This document shows positions 26,301 through 35,009 of a stretch of 64,000 bases of DNA, in pieces. The notes below the pieces were generated by a model. It saw only the letters and a program-made list of their open reading frames with translations. It did no database searches and was not told where the DNA came from. Source of the DNA: Chitinophagaceae bacterium UBA1953 (GTDB taxonomy: Bacteria; Bacteroidota; Bacteroidia; Chitinophagales; Chitinophagaceae); the NCBI GenBank assembly GCA_002336115.1, contig DDEN01000022.1, positions 62,001-126,000 on the forward strand, read 5' to 3'. The translations under genes were made by a program, and so were the position numbers. Within the stretch, counting starts at the first letter, position 1; every line of letters begins with the position of its first letter.

Positions 26301-26759
26301 CTTGAAATACTGATTCCTGATGCGTATGTTGAAAGCATTGGAGAACGTTTAAGTTTATATACAAGATTGGATAATTGTGAATCGGAAGAAGAACTAACTA
26401 ATTTTCACACTGAGATGATTGACCGCTTCGGACCCATTCCACAGCAGGTTGAAGATTTGTTTATAACAGTACGTTGCCGCAAACTGGCTGTTGAACTGGG
26501 CTTTGAAAAAATGACGCTGAAAAATGAAACCCTGCGTTGTTATTTTATCAGCAACCCGGATTCTCCTTATTTTGAATCACAACTGTTTCAGAATATCCTT
26601 CAGTTTATTCAAACTTCAATGAACAAAGCAAGGTTAAAACAAACAGGCAAACTGTTTATGCTGGTGATTGAAGATGTAAAATCAATGGAACAACTGCTTC
26701 GTATTCTCGACAGAATGTATAAAACTGCATTAGCTGAAACTTCAAAGTCTGTAGTGTAG
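23334..26759 (+). CDS. mfd: Transcription-repair coupling factor
   Basis: Mfd removes RNA polymerase stalled at DNA damage and recruits UvrA. From the GTG at 23334 it has 1,141 residues. In order it has a UvrB-like N-terminal module (GQFALRGGILDIYSFG), the polymerase-interacting domain (GDYVTHIDHGVGTYSGLQ), and the helicase with Walker A GDVGFGKTE and Walker B VVDEEQKFG. The second helicase lobe has QLRGRVGRS, and the TRG motif region is GSGFQIAMRDLDIRGAGNMLG. The UvrA-binding C-terminal domain closes the protein. GTG is preferred over the TTG at 23325 because that base lies in the -7 box. Transcribed alone. Confidence 0.95.
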   Translation: MNFELLQKKFVDDPRLFQLADRLSFAQPQRIYLKNLAGSASQFVAASVFNHASLEQFNHIYILNDAEEAAYFHNSLENITRELNLFYFPSSFKHPKNFRLLNSSHVMLRTEALTKFSMPTGQRVGAIVTYPDALFEKVVLPKKLQGNMLLIKTNDTLDVDNMMGFLVDLGFERTDFVYQPGQFALRGGILDIYSFGNEKPYRIELFGNDVDSIRIFDPETQLSERRLAQVSIIPNVETQFESGEKVSLFDFLPENTIVWIKDFDIVKERMLTMEEDLEQFLQISPTNKKDDDEDRLEKVDLSLNDFISTAIVEEQIQKHHIVEFGYEPHLLETVDAVNQKEIVYHSKHQPAFNRQFELLIKDLKVHAAKGFDLFIFAENSKQLERLHSIFDDLKAEIVFTPVSLSIHEGFIDEDLKVLCYTDHEIFQRYHKYKVKQAYNKSKALTIRALKELQPGDYVTHIDHGVGTYSGLQKIEVNSVLQEAVRLIYKDSDILYVNINSLHKISKYTGKEGSVPKINKLGSDAWQRLKEKTKTKVKEIAFDLIQLYAQRKAQEGFPHTPDSYLQTELEASFMYEDTPDQSKATADVKKDMEAPAPMDRLVCGDVGFGKTEIAVRAAFKTVCDGKQAAIMVPTTILAYQHYKTFSERLKEFPVTVDYVNRFKSAKEKKETYKKLEEGKIDIIVGTHALLAKDVKFKDLGLLVVDEEQKFGVGHKEKIKTLKTNVDSLTLTATPIPRTLQFSLMGARDLSIINTPPPNRQPIQTEVQVFQEDFIRDAVYFETERGGQVFFIHNRIAGLAEMAAIIQRLCPDLSIGFAHGQMEGHELEERIFDFIDKKYDVLVCTNIVESGVDIPNVNTIIVNNAHQFGLSDLHQLRGRVGRSNKKAFCYLLAPPMSTLPNDSRKRLQTLEQHSELGSGFQIAMRDLDIRGAGNMLGGEQSGFMAEIGFEMYQKVLDEAIRELKRTKFRELFKEEIQQQEDYVKDCVIDTDLEILIPDAYVESIGERLSLYTRLDNCESEEELTNFHTEMIDRFGPIPQQVEDLFITVRCRKLAVELGFEKMTLKNETLRCYFISNPDSPYFESQLFQNILQFIQTSMNKARLKQTGKLFMLVIEDVKSMEQLLRILDRMYKTALAETSKSVV

Positions 26760-26849
26760 CTATCTGATAAATAAAGTTTTGCAGACGAATTTCTTCATTT
26801 CGTCTATAAAATACTTCTCATAAAAGAAATTAGTGATTACTTTGTTGTT

Positions 26850-27902
26850 ATGCAAAGTAACAGTAAATGGCATATGAACAAATGGATTACAGGTGGCCTC
26901 CATCTTTTGTTCTGGTCGTTATTTATTGCTTCGCCTTTTATACTCAAACCTATTGCCGATTCGGGCAAAGGTCAGGTACACAAACCCGAAGAATATTCTG
27001 TTTATCTGTTTCATTTATTGAAAAACCTGTTTTGGATTGCCCTGTTTTATTTTAATTCCAATGTTCTTATCCCGGCCTTCTTTAATAAAAAAAAGTATTC
27101 TCAATATTTAATCATTGTACTTGGCTCTTTTTTTCTTTTATGGATTGCCGACGGACTTTTTTTTACACTGTTTTTTAAAACAGCACAATACAGGGCATTA
27201 AACTTTATTGCTTTTAACCTGCCGGTATTTATATTTATCATTTTAGCTGGTACAGCCTACCGTATCATCAAAGACCGCATAACAGAAGAAAGCGAAAAAC
27301 AACTTCAGCAAACTGAAAATCTGAAAACAGAATTGTTGTTTCTACGTTCACAAATCAGTCCGCATTTTATGTTCAATATCCTGAACAATATGGTGGCTCT
27401 TGCAAGGAAAAAATCGGACATTCTTGAACCTTCGCTTATCAAGCTTTCATCGCTGCTTCGTTATATGCTGTACGAAACAGATGAAAACAAAGTGTTGCTT
27501 GAAAAAGAAATTGAATACCTGCAGAGCTATATTGATCTGCAGCAGCTCCGATTTGGAAAAATGATTCGCATTAACTGTAATCTTCCACATGTGGCAACAC
27601 CTTACACAATTGAGCCAATGCTTTTGATCCCTTTTGTTGAAAACGCATTTAAGCATGGTGTAGGAATGATAAAAGATGCACAGATTGATATTGATCTAAG
27701 AACAGAAAATGACCAGCTTTTTTTCAGTGTAAAAAATAAATACAACACAGAATCAGAAAACGAGCCAAAAGATAAAACCTCTGGAATTGGGTTAAACAAT
27801 GTAAAAAGACGTTTAAATTTATTATACAATCAACAACATGAGTTATTTATAAAAGAAGATGAGGGCTGGTTTACTGTATCACTTCAATTAAAACTTCATT
27901 AA
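26850..27902 (+). CDS. LytS-type sensor histidine kinase
   Basis: A 350-residue membrane kinase with about four hydrophobic segments in residues 15-140. It has no separate periplasmic sensor domain, so it may sense within the membrane. The His_kinase domain has phosphoacceptor H172 in QISPHFMFNILNN. The C-terminal ATPase region shows PMLLIPFVENAFKHG and GIGLNNVKRRL. A near-consensus -7 box (TTACTTTG, 26837-26844) lies five bases before the ATG. Its stop overlaps the start of the response regulator gene by one base, so they form a coupled two-component pair. Confidence 0.92.
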   Translation: MQSNSKWHMNKWITGGLHLLFWSLFIASPFILKPIADSGKGQVHKPEEYSVYLFHLLKNLFWIALFYFNSNVLIPAFFNKKKYSQYLIIVLGSFFLLWIADGLFFTLFFKTAQYRALNFIAFNLPVFIFIILAGTAYRIIKDRITEESEKQLQQTENLKTELLFLRSQISPHFMFNILNNMVALARKKSDILEPSLIKLSSLLRYMLYETDENKVLLEKEIEYLQSYIDLQQLRFGKMIRINCNLPHVATPYTIEPMLLIPFVENAFKHGVGMIKDAQIDIDLRTENDQLFFSVKNKYNTESENEPKDKTSGIGLNNVKRRLNLLYNQQHELFIKEDEGWFTVSLQLKLH

Positions 27903-28609
27903 TGTTACGATGCATTGCAATTGATGATGAAGAACTGGCACTTGAGCTGCTGGAGGATAACATTAAAAAAGTTCCCTACCTGCAATTGGTTGCTTCCTGC
28001 TCCAACCCGCTCGAAGCATTAAAGATTATGCAGGATCAGCCTGTTGATCTTGTTTTTGTTGATATTCAAATGCCGGGATTAAACGGTCTGCAGTTTATTC
28101 AAAGTTGTCCTGTTCAATGCATGTTTATCCTCATCACCGCATATGAAAAATATGCACTGGAAGGTTACAATCTTAATGTAGTTGATTATTTACTGAAACC
28201 GGTAGAACTGAAACGTTTCATCCAGGCTTGCAATAAAGCCAATGAAATTTATCAGTTAAAACAAAACCAGGGGAAAGAAACTGTTCAAAGCGATTATTTT
28301 TTTGTGAATGCCGATTATGGTTTATACAAAGTTGAAAAAGCAGATATTATTTATATAGAAGGGTTGAAAGACTATATTAAAATTCATCTCAAAAGTTCAT
28401 CAAAGCCTGTCATTACAAGAATAAGCCTTAAAACATTAGAAGAACAACTTCCTTCAGCTCAATTTGTACGCATACATAAATCATACATTGTTTCTGTTGC
28501 AGCCATTACTTCCATAAGGCGGGGTAGTGTTTTCTTAAACAATGCAGAATTGCCATTAAGTGATATGTATAAAGAAAAATTGTTTGGTATTATCGGGCAT
28601 ATTGAATAA
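27902..28609 (+). CDS. LytTR-family response regulator
   Basis: A 235-residue regulator. The receiver domain (1-120) has acidic pair D8/D9, phosphoacceptor D54 (VFVDIQMPG) and K in YLLKPVE. The LytTR DNA-binding domain (about 140-235) shows KADIIYIEGLKDYIKIHL and FVRIHKSYIVSV. The adjoining kinase is its partner. The next gene downstream is a TonB-receptor-like protein, a possible target. Confidence 0.93.
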   Translation: MLRCIAIDDEELALELLEDNIKKVPYLQLVASCSNPLEALKIMQDQPVDLVFVDIQMPGLNGLQFIQSCPVQCMFILITAYEKYALEGYNLNVVDYLLKPVELKRFIQACNKANEIYQLKQNQGKETVQSDYFFVNADYGLYKVEKADIIYIEGLKDYIKIHLKSSSKPVITRISLKTLEEQLPSAQFVRIHKSYIVSVAAITSIRRGSVFLNNAELPLSDMYKEKLFGIIGHIE

Positions 28610-28746
28610 TTCATTGCTGGGCATCAGGCATTTTACAACAACATTTCATTAACAGAATTCAGATTTCGTCGCAACATATCCTGCTCTCGTCTCATTTGCT
28701 GAAAAGACAGATTTGGTGATTTTACTTTTACATCATAATTAATTTT

Positions 28747-31380
28747 ATGAAGAAAGTATTAGTAATTATTGCAGTCATTTTTTCAATGAACTCAATTTAT
28801 GCACAGATGCCGGGTGCAGATATGAAAGGTGGCGCTTCGCAAAACATCGGGCATATTTATGGCAAAGTAGTTGATAGTTCAGGCAAAGGGGTTTCCGGAG
28901 CATCCGTATTAATACTTCAGAATAAGTTTGATACTGTAACAAAGAAATCAAAAAGCATATTGTATAAAGGCGAAGTAACTTCAGCCAACGGCGAATTCAG
29001 CTTTGAAGATTTACCAGTGGCAAATACACTCAGCATTAACATTACGGCAACCGGCTTTGCCGCTTTTACAAAAGAAATATCCTTTCTGCCAAAAATGGAG
29101 CCTTCTTCAGATATTAAGAATGGAGCATCGCCTTCAACAGCTTCGTCATCGGGAACAGATATGTCGTCCATGTTTGAAAAAAATCTTGGAAAAATCGAAT
29201 TAATAAAAGAGGTAAAACAATTATCTGAAATTATTGTAACCAGCACAAAAGGGCGCTTAAAAATGGACATTGACAAAAAAGTTTTCAATGTAGATCAGAA
29301 TATCGTAAGTACGGGAGGTACTGCAGTTGATGTAATAAAAAATGTGCCTTCTGTAAATGTTGACATTGACGGTAATGTTACTTTGCGAAATGCCTCTCCC
29401 CAGATTTATATTGACGGAAGACCTACTACACTTACGCTCGATCAGATACCTGCTGATGCTATTGAAAGTATTGAGGTGATTACAAACCCATCTGCTAAAT
29501 ATGACGCATCGGGTGGAAATGCAGGCATTTTAAACATTGTTCTCAAAAAAAATAAAAAGAATGGTTATAATGGAAATATTAATGCTGGTGTTGACAAAAG
29601 AGGTGGTGTAAATGGAGGAGCCAGTTTAAACATCCGTCAGAATAAAATTAATTTTTCATTAAGCACGTTCGGCAACCAGATGAAAAATAGAAATACCAGT
29701 TCAACTGATATTACAAGTTTACTATCATCGCCCTCGGTTCTTATTAATCAGAATGGAACTACAAGAATGAATGGCGGTTTTTTATTCGGTCGTGCTGGTG
29801 TTGATTATTTTGCAACAAACAATCTTACACTTTCACTTTCTGCAATTAAAGTTCATGGCGAGTTCAGCCCGAATGATATACTTTATACCGACAGCGCTTT
29901 TAGCACCGGCCAGTATATCAGTTACAGCAAGCGTACAACCGCTACAAGCAGGGTATTTAACGCAAATGGATTACAGGGAGGACTAAAATATTTGTTCCCC
30001 AAAAAAGGCGAAGAATTAACCGCTGATTTCAACTTGTTTTCCGGTAAAAACAACAGTACGGCAACTTATAATACAGGAATCTATACAATGGATGGAGGCA
30101 CAAGAACAGGTGTTGTACAGCAACAGGTACTTGGCAGTGGCACAAATAAATTCATTACAGTTCAAACAGATTACGTAAAACCAATTACTGAAAAAGCAAA
30201 GATCGAGGCAGGTGCAAGAGTACAGATCAGGAACATGAGCAACATGCAGGATAACTATTACTATAACGAATTAACAGGTGCTTATATCCTTACACAATCT
30301 TCCAATAACAATTATAAAAGCAAGGATAATGTTTATGCAGCCTATGCTTCATTTTCAAATACGATCAACAAATTTGGTTACCAGGTAGGGTTAAGAGCCG
30401 AAAGTTCCGAATACACAGGTGAGCTTGTTGATACAAAACAAACATTCAGCAACAAATACCCAATCAGTCTTTTCCCGTCATTATTTCTAAGCCAGAAGCT
30501 GAATAATCAACAGGAAGTTCAGTTGAGCTTTACGAGGAGGATTAACCGGCCATTTTTTATGCAGGTAATTCCGTTTATCGATTCAACCGACCAGACAAAC
30601 TGGACAAGAGGCAATGCCAACCTGAAGCCTGAATTCACAAACTCTGTTGAAGCTTCTTATTCAAAAACATTTGCCGGCGGAAATACAATTATGGGATCAG
30701 TGTATTATAAATATTCAACGAATCTCATTACCCGTTATCTTGATACAATAACAGTTAACGATGTTAAACGTCCAATCAGCACATATGGCAATGCCGAATC
30801 ATCTCAATCATACGGTTTTGAAATAACATCACAAAACACGGTAACAAAGTGGTGGGATCTGAATTCAAACCTAAATGTTTACAATGCTAAAATAAATTCA
30901 GATAATATCACAGGCAGCTCACAGGCAGCAATGTGGAGCTGGTTTGCAAAAGTAAATAACAACTTTACCTTGCCTTCAAATTTCAAAATTCAGCTTTCAG
31001 GTTCGTACCAGTCAAAAACAAACCTGCCTGTTAACCAAACAAGTGGTTTCGGCGGACCTCCTCCCGGTGCTACTCAAAGTGCAGCACAAGGATATATTAA
31101 AGCTAACTACGGTATTGATCTGGCGCTTTCAAAGAGCTTCTTTAAAAGCAAAGCTGCAACTGTTACATTGAGCGTAAATGATCTGTTCAGAACAAGAAAA
31201 ATGGAGCAATATTCAGCGAGTACATATTACATTCAAAACAGCAGCAGAATAAATGATGCCCCAATGATACGACTGAACCTGAGTTATAAATTCGGCAAAA
31301 TGGATATGTCATTGTTTAAACGCAAGAACATGAAATCAGAAACCGAAGGAACACAAGGCGCAATGCAGGGTATTCAATAA
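28747..31380 (+). CDS. TonB-dependent receptor-like outer-membrane protein
   Basis: An 877-residue outer-membrane protein. A signal peptide (MKKVLVIIAVIFSMNSIYAQ) is followed by a carboxypeptidase-like regulatory domain (GHIYGKVVDSSGKGVSGASVLILQ). A short plug follows at about 165-255 (DVIKNVPSVNVDIDGNVTLRN, DAIESIEVITNPSAKYDASGG). The rest is a long barrel of the 'outer membrane beta-barrel family' type. Unlike siderophore receptors it has the DIDGNV plug typical of this Bacteroidota subgroup. Cargo unknown. A weak promoter-like TACTTTTA (28723-28730) precedes it. It lies 137 bp after the LytTR regulator and may be under its control. Confidence 0.82.
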   Translation: MKKVLVIIAVIFSMNSIYAQMPGADMKGGASQNIGHIYGKVVDSSGKGVSGASVLILQNKFDTVTKKSKSILYKGEVTSANGEFSFEDLPVANTLSINITATGFAAFTKEISFLPKMEPSSDIKNGASPSTASSSGTDMSSMFEKNLGKIELIKEVKQLSEIIVTSTKGRLKMDIDKKVFNVDQNIVSTGGTAVDVIKNVPSVNVDIDGNVTLRNASPQIYIDGRPTTLTLDQIPADAIESIEVITNPSAKYDASGGNAGILNIVLKKNKKNGYNGNINAGVDKRGGVNGGASLNIRQNKINFSLSTFGNQMKNRNTSSTDITSLLSSPSVLINQNGTTRMNGGFLFGRAGVDYFATNNLTLSLSAIKVHGEFSPNDILYTDSAFSTGQYISYSKRTTATSRVFNANGLQGGLKYLFPKKGEELTADFNLFSGKNNSTATYNTGIYTMDGGTRTGVVQQQVLGSGTNKFITVQTDYVKPITEKAKIEAGARVQIRNMSNMQDNYYYNELTGAYILTQSSNNNYKSKDNVYAAYASFSNTINKFGYQVGLRAESSEYTGELVDTKQTFSNKYPISLFPSLFLSQKLNNQQEVQLSFTRRINRPFFMQVIPFIDSTDQTNWTRGNANLKPEFTNSVEASYSKTFAGGNTIMGSVYYKYSTNLITRYLDTITVNDVKRPISTYGNAESSQSYGFEITSQNTVTKWWDLNSNLNVYNAKINSDNITGSSQAAMWSWFAKVNNNFTLPSNFKIQLSGSYQSKTNLPVNQTSGFGGPPPGATQSAAQGYIKANYGIDLALSKSFFKSKAATVTLSVNDLFRTRKMEQYSASTYYIQNSSRINDAPMIRLNLSYKFGKMDMSLFKRKNMKSETEGTQGAMQGIQ

Positions 31381-31392
31381 ATATCATGTTCC

Positions 31393-31504
31393 GGGGGAAA
31401 TAAAGGGATCGCAGATTTTGTGACAAGGGTTCCTTTCCTGCAGTTAAACAATTATCTTTAGGAAAGGATACAAGTAAAAGAACCGATCATTTTTTATTTC
31501 CCCC
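31393..31504. promoter_or_regulatory. Long nested hairpin just upstream of the DUF4870 gene
   Basis: Three collinear inverted pairs fold into one long imperfect hairpin. These are 31393-31404 with 31493-31504 (12 bp, GGGGGAAATAAA), 31407-31411 with 31484-31488 (GATCG) and 31431-31439 with 31460-31468 (TCCTTTCCT). The right arm ends eight bases before the next ATG. It may be a terminator for the receptor gene, a 5' leader structure, or a miniature inverted-repeat element. Confidence 0.5.
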
Positions 31505-31512
31505 AATTTTTT

Positions 31513-31884
31513 ATGGAACAGAATCAAAACTCTTCAACCATTGCAGAAGTAAAATACGCCAACGTTAGCAGCGATGAAAGAACGCTTGCAATTCTTTGCC
31601 ATGTACTTTCCATTTTCTTTTGGTTTATACCTGCACTTATTATCTACATACTTAAAAAAGACGACTCTCCTTATGTAGCAGAGCACACAAAAGAAGCATT
31701 AAACTTTCAGATAACATTTGTAATATATTACATTATTAGTGTTGTGTTAATGCTTGTGCTTGTAGGTATTTTTATATTCTTTGCAGTATGGGCAGCATCG
31801 ATTATTTTCTGCATCATAGCGGCAATTAAGGCAAATGATGATATTTTGTACCGTTACCCTTTAACCATTCGTCTAATCAAGTAG
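31513..31884 (+). CDS. DUF4870 membrane protein
   Basis: A 123-residue protein with a short soluble N-terminus and about three membrane helices. It has the DUF4870 pattern: SDERTLAILCHVLSIFFWFIPALIIYILKKDDSPYV, then EHTKEALNFQITFVIY. The family is widespread, related to Tic20-like membrane proteins, and of unknown function. The translation start lies directly behind a large hairpin, which may affect expression. Confidence 0.85.
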   Translation: MEQNQNSSTIAEVKYANVSSDERTLAILCHVLSIFFWFIPALIIYILKKDDSPYVAEHTKEALNFQITFVIYYIISVVLMLVLVGIFIFFAVWAASIIFCIIAAIKANDDILYRYPLTIRLIK

Positions 31885-32009
31885 TTTTACCTGAGTTTTG
31901 TTAAGTTATTTGTAAAGAATAGACAATTGCATGACAATTCAAACGTTTGGCATTTACATTGAACAGGCAATAATGGCAATATTGCTTTTTAATCCGTAAA
32001 ACCGAGCTT

Positions 32010-32666
32010 ATGAAACAAATTTTACTCTTAGCTTCTTTATTTCTTTTAACTGCTTCCTGCGCAAGGCGCAGAATGATGGAGCGGGTTGACCGCATGAATA
32101 TTAAAACCATCGCCATTCTCCCAGCTCAATTAGAAGTTACCGGTAACATTCCCAAAAAATTTACACCGGAACAGTTGCAACAAATTATTCAGCAAAACAC
32201 CCGGTTTTTAAACCAGGCTTTGTATGTTGATCTTGCTCAATTCAACGATTCTAAACTGAGAAGATATTCCCAGGTTAAATTTTTGAGCCTTGAAACAACA
32301 AATAAAATTTTACAGGAAAAAGGTTTAACTGATTCTGCTTGCTGGCAGATGGACCCGGCAGAAATGGGACGAATCTTAGGGGTTGATGCAGTTTTATCGG
32401 CCAGAGTAGTGCAAAACCATATTCTCAGCGATGAGGTGGCAATGGGAATTGATGTTATTGGCGGCATTGTAAGGCAAACTATTCCTAAACTTCCATTACC
32501 TTATGGTGCCGCAAGAACCAGTGATATGTTTGTAAGCTGTGCGCTCATCAGGAGTGGATATACAGTGTGGAGTACACGTTTCACAAGCAGAACCGACTGG
32601 AATTATCCATTTCAGTTTGCAATACAAAATGCTACCAATGCCATAGCATACAGGTTTCCCTTATAG
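32010..32666 (+). CDS. Putative outer-membrane lipoprotein (CsgG/GNA1162-like)
   Basis: A 218-residue lipoprotein with lipobox LLTASC, C17. After it comes a mixed alpha/beta domain with a block reading MNIKTIAILPAQ near the start and MGRILGVDAVLSARVVQNHILSD in the middle. This resembles CsgG or GNA1162-type periplasmic lipoproteins, but the similarity is by eye only. The function is not established. It stands alone on the plus strand. Confidence 0.6.
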   Translation: MKQILLLASLFLLTASCARRRMMERVDRMNIKTIAILPAQLEVTGNIPKKFTPEQLQQIIQQNTRFLNQALYVDLAQFNDSKLRRYSQVKFLSLETTNKILQEKGLTDSACWQMDPAEMGRILGVDAVLSARVVQNHILSDEVAMGIDVIGGIVRQTIPKLPLPYGAARTSDMFVSCALIRSGYTVWSTRFTSRTDWNYPFQFAIQNATNAIAYRFPL

Positions 32667-32712
32667 TAGTATTCCGAAGGAACAATAAAAAATAGCGGGG
32701 TATAAAACTTGA

Positions 32713-33015
32713 TTAACCGATTTTTCCTAAAGGTATTTTGCGAACTTTTTCATCCTCTTCTTCGTCGATACGTGTAACGGGGAAGGGGATTTTTGCTTTT
32801 TCAAGTGTATCGGTGAGTTGTTTGTTCGTCATTGCATATTTTAGAATCTCTTTGTGAGAGGCGAGCATTTCATTTTCCAGCTCAAGAATTCGCTTTTCTT
32901 TTTTCTTCATCTGGCGGCGTCCAACCAGTAATCCAGAAAGGATTGCCAGCAGCATCAAACCTGCAAAAAGCACAATATGGATTTCAAGGGTTAAGTTGGT
33001 AAGTGTAGGGATCAT
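32713..33015 (-). CDS. Small membrane-anchored coiled-coil protein
   Basis: A 100-residue protein with one N-terminal membrane helix (about 10-32) and a charged helical segment likely to form a coiled coil (RQMKKKEKRILELENEMLASHKE). An acidic tail follows (DEEEDEKVRK). No family recognised. It lies 123 bp downstream of glyS on the same strand. Confidence 0.6.
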   Translation of the reverse strand: MIPTLTNLTLEIHIVLFAGLMLLAILSGLLVGRRQMKKKEKRILELENEMLASHKEILKYAMTNKQLTDTLEKAKIPFPVTRIDEEEDEKVRKIPLGKIG

Positions 33016-33138
33016 TTCGTCGGTATATTTTGTTTTACAATTATTTAGATTGCCGTTTAAAAATAGCCTGCAGCCTTAAAAAAGACAACCACAGATCAAA
33101 TTTCCATATTAATTGGCAAAATAATTCACTTAGTTCAA

Positions 33139-34578
33139 TTATGCAACTGATTTATTTACAAAATCCTTTACTCCGGATACAGGAATCCTCTCTTGAATTA
33201 AAGTATCCCGGTTCCTGATTGTAACCATGCCATCCTCTTTAGTCTGGTGGTCAACGGTTACACAGAATGGTGTTCCTATTGCATCCTGCCTGCGGTAGCG
33301 TTTACCAATACTGTCTTTTTCATCGTACTGACAATGGAACGACTGGCGGCACTCTCTTACAAGCTCCTTTGCTATTTCAGGCAATCCTTCCTTTTTGACT
33401 AACGGTAGTACCGCCAGTTTAACGGGTGCAACTTTGGCCGGTATCCGCAACACAGTTCGTGTATCCATCTTTCCTTCTTCTGCAGTTGGAACCTGCTCTT
33501 CATGGTAAGAATTGCTGAGAATGGTGAGGAACAAACGATCAAGACCAACTGAAGTTTCAACCACGTAAGGAATATAGTTTTGGTTGATTTCCGTATCAAA
33601 ATACTGCATTTTCTTTTTGCTGAACTCCTGGTGGCGACGGAGATCATAATCAGTTCTTGAGTGAATACCTTCTAATTCCTTCCAGCCAAATGGGAAATTG
33701 TATTCCACATCCACCGCTGCATTGGCATAGTGTGCCAGTTTGGTATGATCGTGAAAACGAAGTTTATCTGCAGGTAATCCAAGTTCCTGGTGCCACTTCA
33801 TTCTAGTTTCTTTCCAATGTGCATACCAGTCAAGTTCGGTACCAGGGCGAACAAAGAACTGCATTTCCATTTGCTCAAATTCACGCATGCGGAAAATGAA
33901 CTGCCTTGCAACGATTTCGTTACGGAATGCCTTGCCGGTTTGTGCAATGCCAAACGGTATTTTCATACGGCCGCTTTTTTGCACGTTCAGGAAATTTACA
34001 AAAATACCCTGCGCTGTTTCCGGGCGCAGATATACAATATTATCTTCAGGATTATCGCTTGATACAGCGCCAAACTCTGTTGAGAACATGAGGTTAAACT
34101 GGCGAACATCAGTCCAGTTAGCAGTACCACTGATGCTGCATTTAATTTTATTTTCATCAATGAGTTGCTTAATGCCGGTAAAATCATCGGCAGCAAGTAA
34201 CTGTTCCATTTTTGCAATCAAAGCTGCAGCTTCAGGCTCAGACAGGGTTTCAGCATAGGTTTCAATCAAATGGTCAACACGGTAACGCTTTTTACTGTCT
34301 TTATTATCAATCATCGGATCGCTGAAATTATCAACGTGACCACTGGCCTTCCAGGTAGTTGGATGCATAAAGATGGCAGCATCAATACCCACAATATTTT
34401 CATGAAGCTGGGTCATACTCTTCCACCAGAAATCACGGATGTTTTTTTTGAGCTGTGCCCCATACTGACCGTAATCATAAACAGCACTTAACCCATCATA
34501 AATTTCAGATGATTGAAAAATATAACCGTATTCTTTTGAGTGTGAAATGATATTTCCAAAAAGATTATCAATCGCCAT
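33139..34578 (-). CDS. glyS: Glycine--tRNA ligase, class II homodimeric type
   Basis: Charges tRNA-Gly with glycine. The alpha2 type (eukaryote/Bacteroidota-like, not GlyQ/GlyS tetramer) is shown by class II motif 2 around FGIAQTGKAFRNEI, the block RPETAQGIFVNFLNV, and the C-terminal anticodon-binding domain (ALP LVKKEGLPEIAKEL region). I start at the ATG at 34578 (MAIDNLFGN). The earlier TTG at 34605 lies inside the TATCTTTG promoter box. 479 residues. Confidence 0.93.
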   Translation of the reverse strand: MAIDNLFGNIISHSKEYGYIFQSSEIYDGLSAVYDYGQYGAQLKKNIRDFWWKSMTQLHENIVGIDAAIFMHPTTWKASGHVDNFSDPMIDNKDSKKRYRVDHLIETYAETLSEPEAAALIAKMEQLLAADDFTGIKQLIDENKIKCSISGTANWTDVRQFNLMFSTEFGAVSSDNPEDNIVYLRPETAQGIFVNFLNVQKSGRMKIPFGIAQTGKAFRNEIVARQFIFRMREFEQMEMQFFVRPGTELDWYAHWKETRMKWHQELGLPADKLRFHDHTKLAHYANAAVDVEYNFPFGWKELEGIHSRTDYDLRRHQEFSKKKMQYFDTEINQNYIPYVVETSVGLDRLFLTILSNSYHEEQVPTAEEGKMDTRTVLRIPAKVAPVKLAVLPLVKKEGLPEIAKELVRECRQSFHCQYDEKDSIGKRYRRQDAIGTPFCVTVDHQTKEDGMVTIRNRDTLIQERIPVSGVKDFVNKSVA

Positions 34579-34602
34579 TTTGCATTTTTTAAAAAAGTGC
34601 GG

Positions 34603-34610
34603 CAAAGATA
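34603..34610 (-). promoter_or_regulatory. -7 promoter box of glyS
   Basis: TATCTTTG on the minus strand is a full TAnnTTTG match, 24 bases before the glyS ATG. It decides the start codon, because the longer open frame would begin within the box. Confidence 0.6.
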
Positions 34611-34648
34611 GGTGTTATATACTAATAGAATAGATTACCAGTATTCGC

Positions 34649-34975
34649 TCATTTCAGTTTTTTGTTCCCTTTATGCCGGTTTGAATCCCGGTTATTTTTC
34701 TTCTCAAAATTCTTTTGCAGGGCATCTGTCAGGTCAACACCGGTTTGGTTTGCAAGGCATATCAATACCCAAAGAACATCTGCCATTTCATCGCCCAGTT
34801 CCCTGCCTTTATCGCTTTCTTTGAATGACTGCTCGCCATATTTACGAACCATCAATCTTGATAGTTCCCCTACTTCTTCCATTAAAATCCCCAGATTGGT
34901 GAGTTCATTAAAATACCGAACGCCAACGGTTTTAATCCAGTCATCAACCTGTTGCTGTGCATGCTTTATAGTCAT
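34649..34975 (-). CDS. MazG-like nucleotide pyrophosphohydrolase
   Basis: A 108-residue all-alpha protein with the MazG/NTP-PPase metal-binding pattern: ILMEEVGELSRLMVRKYGEQ, then GRELGDEMADVLWVLICLANQTGVDL (the EExxE and ExxD motifs). Such enzymes hydrolyse nucleoside triphosphates, often non-canonical ones, to monophosphate and pyrophosphate. The lysine-rich C-terminus is an extra tail. It sits between glyS and the GxxExxY unit. The left inverted repeat of that unit begins five bases before its ATG. Confidence 0.85.
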   Translation of the reverse strand: MTIKHAQQQVDDWIKTVGVRYFNELTNLGILMEEVGELSRLMVRKYGEQSFKESDKGRELGDEMADVLWVLICLANQTGVDLTDALQKNFEKKNNRDSNRHKGNKKLK

Positions 34976-34979
34976 AATA

Positions 34980-35007
34980 ACACGAATTTTTGCGAATTAC
35001 ACGAATT
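34980..35007. repeat. Left inverted repeat of the GxxExxY unit
   Basis: A 28-base arm containing ACACGAATT at both its ends. It is complementary to 35385-35412 at 25 of 28 positions. It ends three bases before the GxxExxY stop codon. Confidence 0.8.
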
Positions 35008-35009
35008 AA

